Under the pieces are notes generated by a model. It was not told the DNA's origin and searched no databases. It saw only the letters and a list, made by a program, of their open reading frames with translations. This document shows positions 8,579 to 19,100 of a stretch of DNA of 64,000 nucleotides, piece after piece. The position numbers and the translations under genes are program-made. Origin of the DNA: CAZRGZ01 sp964599775 (lineage in GTDB: Bacteria; Patescibacteriota; Saccharimonadia; Saccharimonadales; Saccharimonadaceae); contig CAZRGZ010000003.1 in assembly GCA_964599775.1 (NCBI GenBank), positions 31,471-95,470 of the forward strand. Reading direction: 5' to 3'. Each line of letters starts with the position of its first letter. Position 1 is the first letter of the stretch.

Positions 8579-11040
8579 TATTCAGCCCTCGATTCAAACG
8601 ATAGTTTGCCTTTGTGCACTCCAACACCGATCACATCACCTTTTGTGAAACGGCCATCAATTAGTCCCTCGGCAATGCCATGCTCAAGCTCATCTTGTAG
8701 TACACGCCGAAGCGGACGCACACCCTGCCGTGGAGTGTATCCCTTGTTAAGGAGATAACGCTTCGCGGCCGGACTCACCACAATATTTAAGCCTTTACCA
8801 AGCAATCGTTCTTGCAGATCTTTCAGTTGTAGTTGAAAGATCTTACCCACTTCTTGCCGCGATAAAGCACGAAATACCATGGTATTATCGAACCGGTTAA
8901 TCAGCTCTGGGCGCATGATCTTTTCGAGCTCTTTATGTGCTGCAGTAGAGTTTTGCTGATGGATTGCGTCCAGCTGTTGGCCTTGCTTTTTTGCGTTAAA
9001 CCCAAGCTCGGCTTCTTTGTACATCTGGTCTGCGCCAAGGTTACTAGTCAGGATAATTATCGCATTGCTAAAGCTCACACTGCGGCCTTTGGCATCGGTG
9101 AGTGTGCCATCTTCCAGAAGTTGCAGTAGCAGCTGGAACACGTCTCGGTGTGCTTTTTCAATTTCATCGAATAACACCACGCTATAGGGCCGGCGGCGGA
9201 TTTTTTCTGTCAGCTGGCCGCCTTCTTCGTAGCCAACATAACCAGCTGGCGCGCCAACAAGTCGGCTTGAGGTGTGCTTTTCGCCAAACTCACTCATATC
9301 GATTTTAATCAACGCGTCCTCACTCCCAAATACCTCACGTGCCAGCACACGGGCGAGCTCAGTCTTGCCCACACCGGTAGGACCCATAAAAATGAACGAA
9401 CCAATCGGCCGCTTTGGGTGGCTAATACCAGAACGACTCCGCCGAATGGCTTTTGCCACATGAGAAATTACTTCAGATTGACCAATTATGTGCTTGCTCA
9501 AGTGTTTTTCGAGGTTCTTCAGCATTTTAGCTTCAGATTTCAATACTTGCTGCACTGGAATACCCGTCATTGCTGCAATGGCGCCTGCAATATCATCAGC
9601 AGTGAGCTCAATTTGCTGCTTAGCTGCGTTTTCTTTCTTGAGCTCTTGCATTTTTTCGTTGAGCTGGCTAAGGCGAGTCTTGTAAAGAGCCGCTCGTTCG
9701 TAATCTTCGTTGGCCACAGCATCTTCCATGCGCTCATTGAGGTGCTTCTGTTGTCGCAGGTATTCACGCTCTTTGGTCGGAGTTTGTTGACTTTGCCGGA
9801 CACGCGCCCGAGAAGCAGCTTCGTCAACGACATCAATTGCTTTATCTGGCATGAAACGCTCAGTTACATAGCGATCCGCCATATGCACGGCATCTTCCAG
9901 CACGACATCTTGCAAAGTGACATTATGGTGCGTTTCGTAGTGGTGGCGAAGCCCTTTTAAGATAGCAAGTGTGTCTTGAACCGATGGTTCGGGTACAGTC
10001 ACCGTTTGAAAACGACGCTCGAGGGCACTATCTTTTTCAATGTGCTTGCGGTATTCGTCAAGCGTCGTGGCGCCTATGAGGCGCATTTTACCCCTGGCAA
10101 GTGCGGGTTTTAACATATTTGCCGCGTCTAGTGCGCCTTCAGCAGCGCCCGCTCCAACCAACAGATGCAGCTCGTCAATGAAAACGATCGCATGTGGATC
10201 ATCACTGAGTTCATCCATGATTTTCTTCAAACGTTCTTCAAACTCACCGCGATATTTTGTACCAGCGATCATACTAGCTACATCCAGCTGAATCACGCGA
10301 CAATCCAACAAATAATCTGGCACTTCTTCCTTGGCGATACGGGTAGCTAAACCTTCAACGATGGCAGTTTTCCCTACACCGGGCTCGCCAATGAGCACCG
10401 GATTGTTCTTGGTGCGGCGCGCTAATATGGTAATAACGCGCTCAATCTGTGCATCGCGACCAATTACCACGTCCAATTCGTCTTTACGAGCTTTCTCGGT
10501 TAAATCAGTGCCGAATGTCTCAAGCGCACCACTACGGCCACGGCGGGCTTTTTTGGTCTCGACACTTTCCATAGTGTCGGATTCGCTTTGCCGCCCTAAG
10601 TAGTCTTCTACCTCGGCTAGCAATTCTTCGGTATCGATGTTCATATCGCGCAGTAGCACCGTAGCACGGGCATTCTTTTGCGTTAATATGCTGTACAAAA
10701 TGTGTTCTGTGCCGCAAAAATCCTGCTGAAACTCTTGCGCGACATCCCAACTCATTTTCAGCGTGAGTTTGGCGGTTTCACTCAGTCCTTTCGCACCGGT
10801 ACTTACCACGAGTGAACGCGGCGTTAAATTGAGCGCGAGTCGTGCTCTATCGAGCGTAATCCCAGCGTCGCTCAGAAGCTTTGAGCCAACTGAAGTATCT
10901 TGGCTCAAAACACCAAGCAAAAGGTGTTCGGTGCCAATATAAGCACTACCCATAGTTCGCGCTATTGCATCCGCCTGCTGCAAACTACTTTTTGCGTTAT
11001 CAGTGAGATGTTGGACAAACTCTGCAAAGCTATCTGACAT
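8578..11040 (-). CDS. clpC: ATP-dependent Clp protease ATPase subunit ClpC
   Basis: AAA+ unfoldase that feeds proteins to ClpP. It has an N-terminal Clp-N repeat domain (about 1-145), a first AAA domain with GEPGVGKT, a middle UVR-type coiled segment, a second AAA domain with GPTGVGKT, and a C-terminal D2-small domain. I chose the ATG at 11040 (820 aa, MSDSFAEF). The longer in-frame start at 11097 lies inside the CIRCE/promoter region, upstream of the expected transcript start. No clpP is visible in the window. Expected to be repressed by HrcA under non-stress conditions, judging from the CIRCE operator. Confidence 0.96.
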   Translation of the reverse strand: MSDSFAEFVQHLTDNAKSSLQQADAIARTMGSAYIGTEHLLLGVLSQDTSVGSKLLSDAGITLDRARLALNLTPRSLVVSTGAKGLSETAKLTLKMSWDVAQEFQQDFCGTEHILYSILTQKNARATVLLRDMNIDTEELLAEVEDYLGRQSESDTMESVETKKARRGRSGALETFGTDLTEKARKDELDVVIGRDAQIERVITILARRTKNNPVLIGEPGVGKTAIVEGLATRIAKEEVPDYLLDCRVIQLDVASMIAGTKYRGEFEERLKKIMDELSDDPHAIVFIDELHLLVGAGAAEGALDAANMLKPALARGKMRLIGATTLDEYRKHIEKDSALERRFQTVTVPEPSVQDTLAILKGLRHHYETHHNVTLQDVVLEDAVHMADRYVTERFMPDKAIDVVDEAASRARVRQSQQTPTKEREYLRQQKHLNERMEDAVANEDYERAALYKTRLSQLNEKMQELKKENAAKQQIELTADDIAGAIAAMTGIPVQQVLKSEAKMLKNLEKHLSKHIIGQSEVISHVAKAIRRSRSGISHPKRPIGSFIFMGPTGVGKTELARVLAREVFGSEDALIKIDMSEFGEKHTSSRLVGAPAGYVGYEEGGQLTEKIRRRPYSVVLFDEIEKAHRDVFQLLLQLLEDGTLTDAKGRSVSFSNAIIILTSNLGADQMYKEAELGFNAKKQGQQLDAIHQQNSTAAHKELEKIMRPELINRFDNTMVFRALSRQEVGKIFQLQLKDLQERLLGKGLNIVVSPAAKRYLLNKGYTPRQGVRPLRRVLQDELEHGIAEGLIDGRFTKGDVIGVGVHKGKLSFESRAE

Positions 11041-11075
11041 ATCTTTTATTTTACCTTCATATCCTACTTGTATCC

Positions 11076-11113
11076 AGTATAAAAAATTAGCACTCAAATA
11101 TCAAGAGTGCTAA
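11076..11113 (-). promoter_or_regulatory. clpC promoter with perfect CIRCE operator
   Basis: CIRCE (HrcA operator) TTAGCACTC-N9-GAGTGCTAA at 11087-11113, both arms matching consensus. On the minus strand TTGATA (11099-11104) and TATACT (11076-11081) form a sigma-70 type promoter with a 17-nt spacer. The -35 box lies in the CIRCE spacer, and the proximal CIRCE arm fills the -35/-10 spacer. HrcA binding would therefore block RNA polymerase directly. Confidence 0.92.
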
Positions 11114-11135
11114 TTATAAATTGTAGGTCGCTTAA

Positions 11136-12284
11136 TTATTCGCTTTTTGAAGAATCTTCTGAAGTAGATTCTAGTGCGCTCAGTAAGCTATCCTCAATAT
11201 TCTTGCGTGGCTTTTTTTCTGCCGGTGCAGCTTCTTCCGGCATTGTTTCGATGTCGAGGTCATAACCAGTCAATCGGCTGGCGAGTCGGACGTTGACGCC
11301 ATTGCGTCCAATGGCGATTGATTGCTGATCTTTATCGACAAATACTTTAGCGCGTTTTGCATCGCCCTCCATAATTTCAATCGAACCAATTTCAGCCGGG
11401 CTCAAGGCATTGGTAATAAACTGTACCGGATCTGCGTCGTAGGTAATGATATCGATTTTTTCCTGATCACCGATTTCATTCATAACTGCCTGCACACGCG
11501 TACCGTGCCCGCCGACAAACGTTCCCACAGGGTCAACGCCAGGGACGGTTGAGTTCACCGCCAATTTGGTGCGTTTGCCAGCTTCACGAGCGATGGCCCT
11601 AATTTCTACTGCACCCGTCTCCATTTCAGGTACCTCTTGGCGGAAGAGATATTCCACAAACGCCTCATTGGCTCGGCTTAAAATAAGCTGCGGCCCGCGA
11701 TTACCTCGCTCGACGTCTTTCAAGTACACTTTAATCCGCATGCCTGCGCTATAGTATTCACCAGGGATTTGTTCGCTGGCTGGCATAATACCCTGGGCTT
11801 TACCAAGCTCTACCCGCACGACACGCGGCTCGACACGCTGTACAGTACCAGTGACAACGGTGCCAATTTTATCGGCGAATTCTTCTAGTACTACTTCGCG
11901 CTCGGCTTCACGCAAACGCTGCAATACCACCTGCTTAGCAGTCTGTGCGGCCACGCGGCCAAAAGTTTTTGCTTCTTCTTTCTCTTCAACCGTTCCCTCA
12001 ATCTCGGCGTTGGCATCGAGCTTTTTGGCATCTTCAAGGCTTATTTCGGTAGCAGGATTCAGCACTTCGTCAACCACTGTTTTTGTAATGTAAACAGTAG
12101 TTGCGCCAGTAGAAGGATTCATAACCGCACGCACTTCTTGCTCACGCTCACCGTGATCACGACGCCAAGCGGCTGCCAGGGCTTGTTCAATAATACCTAG
12201 GACTGTTTCTTCGGGCAGGTTTTTTTCTTCAGCAATGGAACGAACAGCTTGCGCCAGTTGCTTTACGTTAATCTCGTCGTTCAT
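11136..12284 (-). CDS. nusA: Transcription termination/antitermination factor NusA
   Basis: RNA polymerase-binding factor controlling pausing, termination and antitermination. The 382 residues hold the N-terminal RNAP-binding domain (about 1-125), an S1 domain (about 130-200) and two KH domains (about 205-345; FVGGHGTRVQ and AIGRNGVNV loops), followed by a short acidic tail. There are no C-terminal acidic repeats, as in most bacteria outside Proteobacteria. A strong AAAGGAG lies 5 nt before the ATG. The leader contains a hairpin (about 12313-12336) that may mediate autoregulation; that is only a guess. Confidence 0.95.
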   Translation of the reverse strand: MNDEINVKQLAQAVRSIAEEKNLPEETVLGIIEQALAAAWRRDHGEREQEVRAVMNPSTGATTVYITKTVVDEVLNPATEISLEDAKKLDANAEIEGTVEEKEEAKTFGRVAAQTAKQVVLQRLREAEREVVLEEFADKIGTVVTGTVQRVEPRVVRVELGKAQGIMPASEQIPGEYYSAGMRIKVYLKDVERGNRGPQLILSRANEAFVEYLFRQEVPEMETGAVEIRAIAREAGKRTKLAVNSTVPGVDPVGTFVGGHGTRVQAVMNEIGDQEKIDIITYDADPVQFITNALSPAEIGSIEIMEGDAKRAKVFVDKDQQSIAIGRNGVNVRLASRLTGYDLDIETMPEEAAPAEKKPRKNIEDSLLSALESTSEDSSKSE

Positions 12285-12379
12285 ATCACTCCTTTTCGTT
12301 ACTTATGAAGAAATCCGACCTTCCGGCCGGATCTGTATGTTTTCATTATACTTGAATATGATTTAAAAACAAGAGACTT

Positions 12380-12407
12380 GCCCCACGGCCGTTAACGGCC
12401 GTGGGGC
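12380..12407 (-). terminator. 28-nt perfect palindrome downstream of the 59-codon GC-rich gene
   Basis: A fully self-complementary 14+14 nt GC-rich palindrome centred on GTTAAC, followed on the minus strand by aagtctcttgttttt. The T run is somewhat delayed, but the position directly after the stop codon (12413) fits a terminator. Confidence 0.7.
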
Positions 12408-12412
12408 CACGC

Positions 12413-12592
12413 TCAGGCCCGTCCGCGCTTTCTCAGGCCTCGCAGGAATGTCTTACTCGAACGGACGGAGAGTCCATCGAGGAATTCCTGCTTCTTGTCA
12501 GGCGGGAGTCGGTCGTACTCATCCACCACCTTTCCAGCTTCTTCATCGATCAGCCGTTGGGTGAGTTCGTGATCACTCTCATCTGCAGACAA
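12413..12592 (-). CDS. Small GC-rich hypothetical protein (59 aa)
   Basis: Reading from TTG at 12592 to TGA at 12413 gives 59 residues, beginning MSADESDHEL and ending RGLRKRGRA. It is acidic in the first half, strongly basic at the end, and predicted helical with no membrane segment. AAAGGAG lies 5 nt before the TTG. A perfect TTGACA-N17-TATAAT promoter precedes it and a perfect palindrome follows. Codon use is GC-rich (CTC, GTC, CGG), unlike nusA and pepN on either side. The complete set of signals makes this a convincing gene despite its size. Function unknown. Confidence 0.75.
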   Translation of the reverse strand: MSADESDHELTQRLIDEEAGKVVDEYDRLPPDKKQEFLDGLSVRSSKTFLRGLRKRGRA

Positions 12593-12618
12593 TTCGACTC
12601 CTTTCGAGTGTAAAGTAT

Positions 12619-12647
12619 ATTATACACCATAAAATAAATATTGTCAA
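12619..12647 (-). promoter_or_regulatory. Perfect consensus promoter of the 59-codon gene
   Basis: On the minus strand TTGACA (12642-12647) and TATAAT (12619-12624) with exactly 17 nt between. This is the strongest sigma-70 type match I found in the window. Confidence 0.88.
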
Positions 12648-12685
12648 TATAAACATTTCTGGTATACAAATGTTATACTTCTATC

Positions 12686-15229
12686 ATGCAAATTGTTACT
12701 CGATTACTTGAAAACTTTACTCCCACACACTACAACTTAACTCTCGATCTTGAAAGAACAGCGCGAACCTTCAGCGGCATTGTTGAGTTGACTGGGTCCC
12801 TTGCGCACCCCAGCAATAGCATTGTCATGCACGCAAAAGATTTAAAAATTACCTCAGCAACTATTGATAACACGGCCGCAACGGCCAGTTACGGCGAAAA
12901 TGATGAGCTTTATGTAGTCGCGGGTGGTGAACTTGCCAGCGGTGAACACACTATTGTACTGAAGTTTGAAGGTGAAATCACTGACGGCATGCATGGTCTT
13001 TACCCTTGCTACTACGAGCACGAGGGCGAAAAGAAAGAGATACTCGCCACACAATTTGAAAGTCACCATGCACGTGAAGTTTTCCCGTGTATAGATGAGC
13101 CAGCTGCTAAAGCAACCTTCGATGTGACTTTGCTCACTGAAAAAGACCAAGTAGTGCTTGGTAATATGCCCAGCATCGAACAAACTGAGTCAGACGGCAA
13201 GCTCAAAACTACCTTCGATACCACGCCACGCATGAGCACTTATCTACTGGCATTCGTGGTCGGCGACCTGCAAAAAGCCACAGCCATGAGCAAAACTGGT
13301 GTCGAAGTGAACATCTGGGCTACCAAAGCCCAGCCCGCCACCAGTTTAGCGTTTGCACTTGGCGTTGCTACCCAAGCTATCGATTTTTTCAGTGACTATT
13401 TTGGCACGCCCTACCCACTGCCAAAGGCCGACCATGTGGCGTTGCCCGACTTTTCTGCTGGCGCAATGGAAAATTGGGGACTTATTACCTTCCGTGAAAT
13501 CTGCCTATTAGTCGATCCCGACAAAACCACTACTGCCGTCAAGCAGTATGCTGCTATTGTGATCTGCCACGAATTAAGCCACCAGTGGTTCGGCAATTTA
13601 GTGACCATGAAATGGTGGGATGATTTGTGGCTGAACGAAAGCTTTGCTTCACTTATGGAGTATATTGCCGTGGATTACCTATTCCCGGAATGGAAAATAT
13701 GGCTGACCTTTACCACCAGCGAAGCTTTGCCGGCACTACGCCGCGATAGCCTACCTGGTGTACAAGCAGTAAAAACCGATGTACACCACCCCGATGAAAT
13801 TTCTACCTTATTTGACCCCGCTATTGTGTACGCTAAGGGCGCGCGGACACTTCGAATGCTCCGTAGCTACATTGGCGATGAAGCATTCCAGCAAGGTTTA
13901 CGGGCTTATTTTAAAGCACACGCCTACCAAAACACCGCTGGGAGAGACCTCTGGAAAGCCCTCGGCGATGCCTCGCATAAAAATATCCCGGCATTCATGG
14001 CTAGTTGGATTGAAAAGTCCGGTTTCCCTATTGTCAATGCCACCGCCAAAGGCAGCTCTCTCCAGCTAACGCAACACCAGTTCCTTATTGGCGCCGAACC
14101 AACCGAAGATAAGCTCTGGCCAATTCCCTTGCACGCTAACCAAGCTAGCTTACCGGAGTTGCTCGACACGAAAGAACTAACTGTTGAGTTTAATCCAAAC
14201 GAATACCTTAAGCTTAACCAAGAAGACACCGCCCACTATGTTACCAAATACGATGAAAGCTTACGGCTAAAATTAGTAGAAGCGATAGTAAACAATCAGC
14301 TCGCCCCTGTTGACCGGCTACAAATCCTGCACGAAGCAACCCTCTTGCCACGGGCTGGCGAAGCGACCAGCTCTGCGCTTATTCCGTTGCTTGAAGCCTA
14401 CAAAAACGAAGACACCGAACCAGTGTGGGATGTTATTGCACTTGCTATTAATGATTTAAAGCGTTTTGTCGAACAAGATGAAACCGCTGAAAAGCATCTG
14501 CGGGCTTTAAGTGGGAAAATTGCCGCTAATATGTTCGAAAAATTAGGCTGGGATGCAAGAGAAAACGAGCCTGCCACCGATAAACTACTCCGCTCTACTG
14601 TGGTGTCGATGGAAATTTATTCACAGCAACAAAATATTTTAGATGAAGCCCTGCGCCGCTTTGCCCAGGACCGCCAAGATATTAGCCGCATTAATAGCGA
14701 TCTTCGGGCGCTCATACTAAGCGTCGCTGTCCGCTTTGCTGAAGATAAAAATAAAGTAGTCGACGAATTAATTGAACTTTATAAAACTACCGCTTCCGGC
14801 GATATCCAAATTGATATTTGCAGCGCACTTACCGATACTAAAGATGAAAAAGTATACACTCGCCTGCTCGAACTCATGAAAGATACCAAAACAATCCGCC
14901 CGCAAGATACCAGCCGCTGGTTTGCCTACCTTCTGCGTAACAAACACAGCCGTAGTGCTGCTTGGCAATGGGTGCAAGACAACTGGCAGTGGATCAAGCA
15001 AACTTTCGGCGGCGACAAATCATACGATAATTTCCCACGCTACGCCGGTAGCGTCCTTGCCACACGCGAACAGCTCGAAGAGTATCGAACCTTCTTTACT
15101 CCGCTTAAAGACGAGCCCGCCCTCGCCCGTGCTATCGAAATCGGTCTCGCCGACATAGAAGGCCGCGTGGCCTGGTTGGAACGCGACGGTGATGCCGTAC
15201 GTACTACGCTAAAAGCTATAGAGCTTTAA
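12686..15229 (+). CDS. pepN: M1-family zinc aminopeptidase
   Basis: Removes N-terminal residues from peptides. The 847 residues have the N-terminal beta-saddle domain and a thermolysin-like catalytic domain with the substrate-recognition motif GAMEN near residue 258. The zinc site is HELSHQWFGN (two His near residues 294 and 298) with the third ligand in WLNESFA 18 residues on. An ERAP1-like helical C-terminal domain follows (about 510-847). No signal peptide, so cytosolic. TATACT at 12674-12679 is 6 nt before the ATG, suggesting a leaderless mRNA. Divergent from the 59-codon GC-rich gene. Confidence 0.95.
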   Translation: MQIVTRLLENFTPTHYNLTLDLERTARTFSGIVELTGSLAHPSNSIVMHAKDLKITSATIDNTAATASYGENDELYVVAGGELASGEHTIVLKFEGEITDGMHGLYPCYYEHEGEKKEILATQFESHHAREVFPCIDEPAAKATFDVTLLTEKDQVVLGNMPSIEQTESDGKLKTTFDTTPRMSTYLLAFVVGDLQKATAMSKTGVEVNIWATKAQPATSLAFALGVATQAIDFFSDYFGTPYPLPKADHVALPDFSAGAMENWGLITFREICLLVDPDKTTTAVKQYAAIVICHELSHQWFGNLVTMKWWDDLWLNESFASLMEYIAVDYLFPEWKIWLTFTTSEALPALRRDSLPGVQAVKTDVHHPDEISTLFDPAIVYAKGARTLRMLRSYIGDEAFQQGLRAYFKAHAYQNTAGRDLWKALGDASHKNIPAFMASWIEKSGFPIVNATAKGSSLQLTQHQFLIGAEPTEDKLWPIPLHANQASLPELLDTKELTVEFNPNEYLKLNQEDTAHYVTKYDESLRLKLVEAIVNNQLAPVDRLQILHEATLLPRAGEATSSALIPLLEAYKNEDTEPVWDVIALAINDLKRFVEQDETAEKHLRALSGKIAANMFEKLGWDARENEPATDKLLRSTVVSMEIYSQQQNILDEALRRFAQDRQDISRINSDLRALILSVAVRFAEDKNKVVDELIELYKTTASGDIQIDICSALTDTKDEKVYTRLLELMKDTKTIRPQDTSRWFAYLLRNKHSRSAAWQWVQDNWQWIKQTFGGDKSYDNFPRYAGSVLATREQLEEYRTFFTPLKDEPALARAIEIGLADIEGRVAWLERDGDAVRTTLKAIEL

Positions 15230-15238
15230 CGAGACGAC

Positions 15239-16153
15239 CTAAGTAACACTCGGCAGCCAATGCACCACCTGCATCGGCGAGTTTTCCAGTGCCATAACAG
15301 ATAGCTGACAGTCAGTATTTGCTGCATTATTGTGATGACACCAGATTTCTGCAGCTTTTCGCATCTGGCGGAGTTTACTCGGCGTAATTGCGGCCAAGCC
15401 GCCACCAGCGCTCACGCCACGGCGATATTTCACTTCAACAAAATGCAGCACACCGTCTTTTTCAGCGATGATATCTATTTCGCAGTAGCGCGAACGCCAA
15501 TTTTGCGCCACAATGTAAAAGCCCTCGGCCTCTAAAAACCTGGCCGCCACGACTTCAGCCTGACGCCCGCTGGTTTGACTGACCTTATCGACCGCCTCGG
15601 CAACTGCTTGCACTTCAAGTGGCGCATAGCTCATTCTATGGATTGGTGTTGGGCCCAGCACGGCTAAGGCCTTGCGATGAGCCAACGTGCCGTAACCAAC
15701 ATGCGAACCAAATCCATATTTTTTAAATACGAGGGCCATCTTTTTCATATAGCGATCGCGCGCTACTTTAGCAACAATTGAAGCTGCCGATACACTTGGC
15801 ACAAGTAGATCAGCTTTTTTTAATGTAGTCGCGCGTTTATCGTTCAAGAATTTAAAAGTGCCGTCAATTATAATTTCGGTATAAGGCTGCTCAATTTGCG
15901 CCACCGCCTGGCGTGACGCTGCTTTTAGTGCCCAGCTCAAACCGTACCTGTCGATCAACTTGGGCGACACCCAGCCCAGCCCGATCGCCTGAGCATGGCG
16001 CCGAATTTCAAGTGCGAGCTCTTCGCGGCGCGCTAAAGTCAGCTTTTTACTATCGGTCAGCCCTTCAATTTCTTTGCCACCAAGCATAACCGCGCCCACC
16101 ACCAAAGGCCCGGCCCAACACCCACGCCCAACTTCGTCAATCCCAACAATCAT
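15239..16153 (-). CDS. rnhB: Fusion of ribonuclease HII and UPF0102 (YraN-like) nuclease-fold domain
   Basis: Residues 1 to about 195 are RNase HII, which cleaves the RNA strand of RNA/DNA hybrids and excises single ribonucleotides. DEVGRG at 6-11 carries the first catalytic acids, and SVSAASIVAKV is the family signature. Residues from about 200 to 304 are a UPF0102 domain with GRQAE, CEIDIIA and FVEVKYR, i.e. the E-x-D and E-x-K pattern of PD-(D/E)xK nucleases. In many bacteria rnhB and yraN are neighbouring separate genes. Here there is one uninterrupted reading frame, with no stop or internal start signal at the junction. Convergent with pepN, 9 nt apart. Confidence 0.92.
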   Translation of the reverse strand: MIVGIDEVGRGCWAGPLVVGAVMLGGKEIEGLTDSKKLTLARREELALEIRRHAQAIGLGWVSPKLIDRYGLSWALKAASRQAVAQIEQPYTEIIIDGTFKFLNDKRATTLKKADLLVPSVSAASIVAKVARDRYMKKMALVFKKYGFGSHVGYGTLAHRKALAVLGPTPIHRMSYAPLEVQAVAEAVDKVSQTSGRQAEVVAARFLEAEGFYIVAQNWRSRYCEIDIIAEKDGVLHFVEVKYRRGVSAGGGLAAITPSKLRQMRKAAEIWCHHNNAANTDCQLSVMALENSPMQVVHWLPSVT

Positions 16154-16172
16154 TGTTTTTATAATAGCATAC

Positions 16173-19100
16173 CTATTTTAGGACAACGCATTCATCCCCT
16201 ACCAATTCCGCTAACTGAGTGATTAGTACTTCTGATGGTTCGGTACGAAATGGCAGCCGGATAGCAGACTTTTTATCTTCGCCCAGCACTAGAATTATTT
16301 CATTCATGCCGGGGTAATTGTTGAGGGTTTGCTTCATTTTGAGCAACATTTCATGATTGTCCGGATCTTTCACATGTACAAATAGTTTCTGTACTGTTGG
16401 CTCCACCGGCTTATAAGTCACATTCGATGCGGCCGGTTTTGGTTGCGATGACGGTGCTTCTTTTTTGGCAAAATTTCGCTTGACCCCAATTGGACCCGAA
16501 CGGGGTTTCGGCGCCTGCATTTTTGCACCAGTGGACTCATAGCTCTCAAGCTCGCGATCTGTCACAATAAACAGTTCATCAGCAATTAATTTAGCCTCAC
16601 TGCCCAAATTACCATCACGATCCTTAGCGCTGACTTTGCCAGAAACGCGGATTACAACATCTTGTGCTAATTGCGGTCCAACTTGTTCAAATAAATTCGG
16701 AAAGACAATTACTTCGCCTTCGCCAAACTTATCTTCAATCCCTACAAAGGCCATTTTGCTGCCATTTTTGGTCACGATAGTCCTTAGGGTCGTGACCACA
16801 CCGCCCATCGTCACTTGTTTGCCATCGTATTCTGGCGTTAGGTGCGTCAATGGATTGGTTTGTTCTTCAAAGTATTTGTCGTACTTGTCGAGCGGGTGAG
16901 CACTTAAATATAGCCCTAAAAGGTCCCGTTCCCACAGTAATGTTTCCTTTTCCGAAGCCCTGACAGGTGCCGGCTGAATGCTCATACTCGGCATAGCGAC
17001 GACGTCATTTAAGCCACCAAACAAATCAACTTGACCGCTGAGCGCTTCTTTCTGCAGCTTATTAGCAAAGGCTAAGATTGTTTCTAAATTATGCAGAAGA
17101 TCCGAACGATCACCAAGCTTGTCAAAAGCACCAGCTTTTATGAGCGATTCCCAGGCTTTTTTATTGACCTTGCTCGTGCTCACTCGCTTGGCAAAATCTT
17201 CCACACTTTCAAATGGTCCATCTTTGCGCGCACGCAAGATTTCTTCCACCGCACCAGTACCGACACCTTTCACCGCAGCCATACCAAAGCGAATTTCATT
17301 CTTGCCCGGCACGACACCAAATTCTACGTAGCTTTCATTGACATCTGGTGGCAAAACCTTAAGTCCCATATGCTTACATTCGTTAATTTCGATAGCTAAT
17401 CGGTCAATATCGTCGTTATCACTCGTCATGAGGGCCGCCATAAAGGCATCCGGATAGTGCGCCTTCAAGTAGGCTGTCCAGTAGGCGATCAAGGCATAAC
17501 ACGCCGCATGCGACTTATTGAAACAGTAGTTGGCGAACTCTTCTAGCTGGTCCCAAAACTGCTCAGCCATTTCTCTTGTGGCACCGCCGACCTTTACAGC
17601 ACCTTCTATAAATTCCGGCTTGATTTTCATCATCAAATCCATTTTCTTTTTACCGACTGCTTTTCGCAGTGTGTCAGCTTGGCCACCCGTAAAGCCGCAC
17701 CATTCTTTAGAAATCTGCATGAACTGTTCTTGGTAGACCAAAATTCCATAAGTATTTTCAAGTGATGCTTTCATGCCCGGGTGTAAATAGGTGATTTCTT
17801 CCTGACCATGCTTACGGCGAATAAAGCTATCAATGAACTGCATTGGCCCCGGCCGATACAATGCCACCATAGCGATAATATCTTCAAACTTGGTAGGTTT
17901 AAGCTCACGCAAATAGCGCTTCATGCCAGCAGATTCAAGCTGGAAAACACCGGTAGTATCGCCACGCTGGAAAAGCTCATAAGTCTTTTCGTCATCTAGT
18001 TGCAGCTGCGTGAGGTCAATTTTGTCGCCATAGACTTTTTCAATAATCCGCATGGCATTATTAATAATCGTCAAGTTTGAAAGCCCTAAGAAGTCCATCT
18101 TCAAAAGGCCGAGTTCTTCAACTTCTCCCATCGGGAATTGCGTCGAAACCACGCCTTTTTGGGCCATTTCAAGTGGTAAATATTTCACCAAACTATCTGG
18201 CGCAATCACCACGCCACAGGCATGCACGCCATGCGAACGAATGGTACCTTCTAGGCGAATAGCCAAGTCAATCACCTCTTTAGCACGCTGGTTAGTTTCG
18301 TATTCACGCTTTAAGTCTTGGTCATCAATAATACTCTTTTTAAGGGGAATGTGACGACCCTGCAGCGGCGCGGGAATCATTTTTGCCAAACGATCGGCTT
18401 CACCATAGGGCACCTGCAGTACTCGCGCGACATCCCTTACTGCTGCTCGAGCAGCCATTTTACCAAAAGTGACAATATTCGACACACGGTCTTCGCCATA
18501 TTTTTCAGCACAATATTGAATCACCTCATCGCGACGGGTATCCTGAATATCGACATCAATATCAGGCATGGAAATACGGTCTGGATTAAGGAAGCGCTCG
18601 AACAGCAAATCATACTTTAAGGGATCGAGGTCAGTAATCTGCAAACCATAAGCAATAATGGACCCGGCTGCTGACCCGCGCCCAGGGCCAAAAATTATAC
18701 CCCGGTTCTTCCCCCACACAATGAAATCTTGCACAATCAAAAAATACCCGTTAAAGCCCATGCTATCAATCACGCCCAATTCATAATCGGCACGAGTAAT
18801 CACCTCTTCCGGTAATATCGGCTTAATATCTTCCACACTTAAGTCCGCTACTTCATCTAACGTTTTGCCGCCATAACGCCAGGCTAAGCCACGGTACACC
18901 AGCTTATCTAGGTAGGTCTTTTCCGTTTCACCCTCGGGCACATCGAAAGTTGGGATGAGAATACCCCCCAACTCAATCTCAACATTACACCTATCGGCAA
19001 TGGCTTTGCTATTTGTCAGCAAATGCGGATGGCTTTTGCCCCAGCGCTCAATCAATTCGTTTGGATCTGTCACGTGCAAATGAAAATCCTTCAGGCTCAT

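Noticed and set aside
9274..9960. 228-codon open frame on the plus strand
   Set aside because: Antisense of clpC; no ribosome site, low-complexity composition, and the clpC frame is certain.
11041..11097. Upstream in-frame start of clpC (839 aa version)
   Set aside because: This start lies within the CIRCE/promoter DNA, upstream of the expected transcription start.
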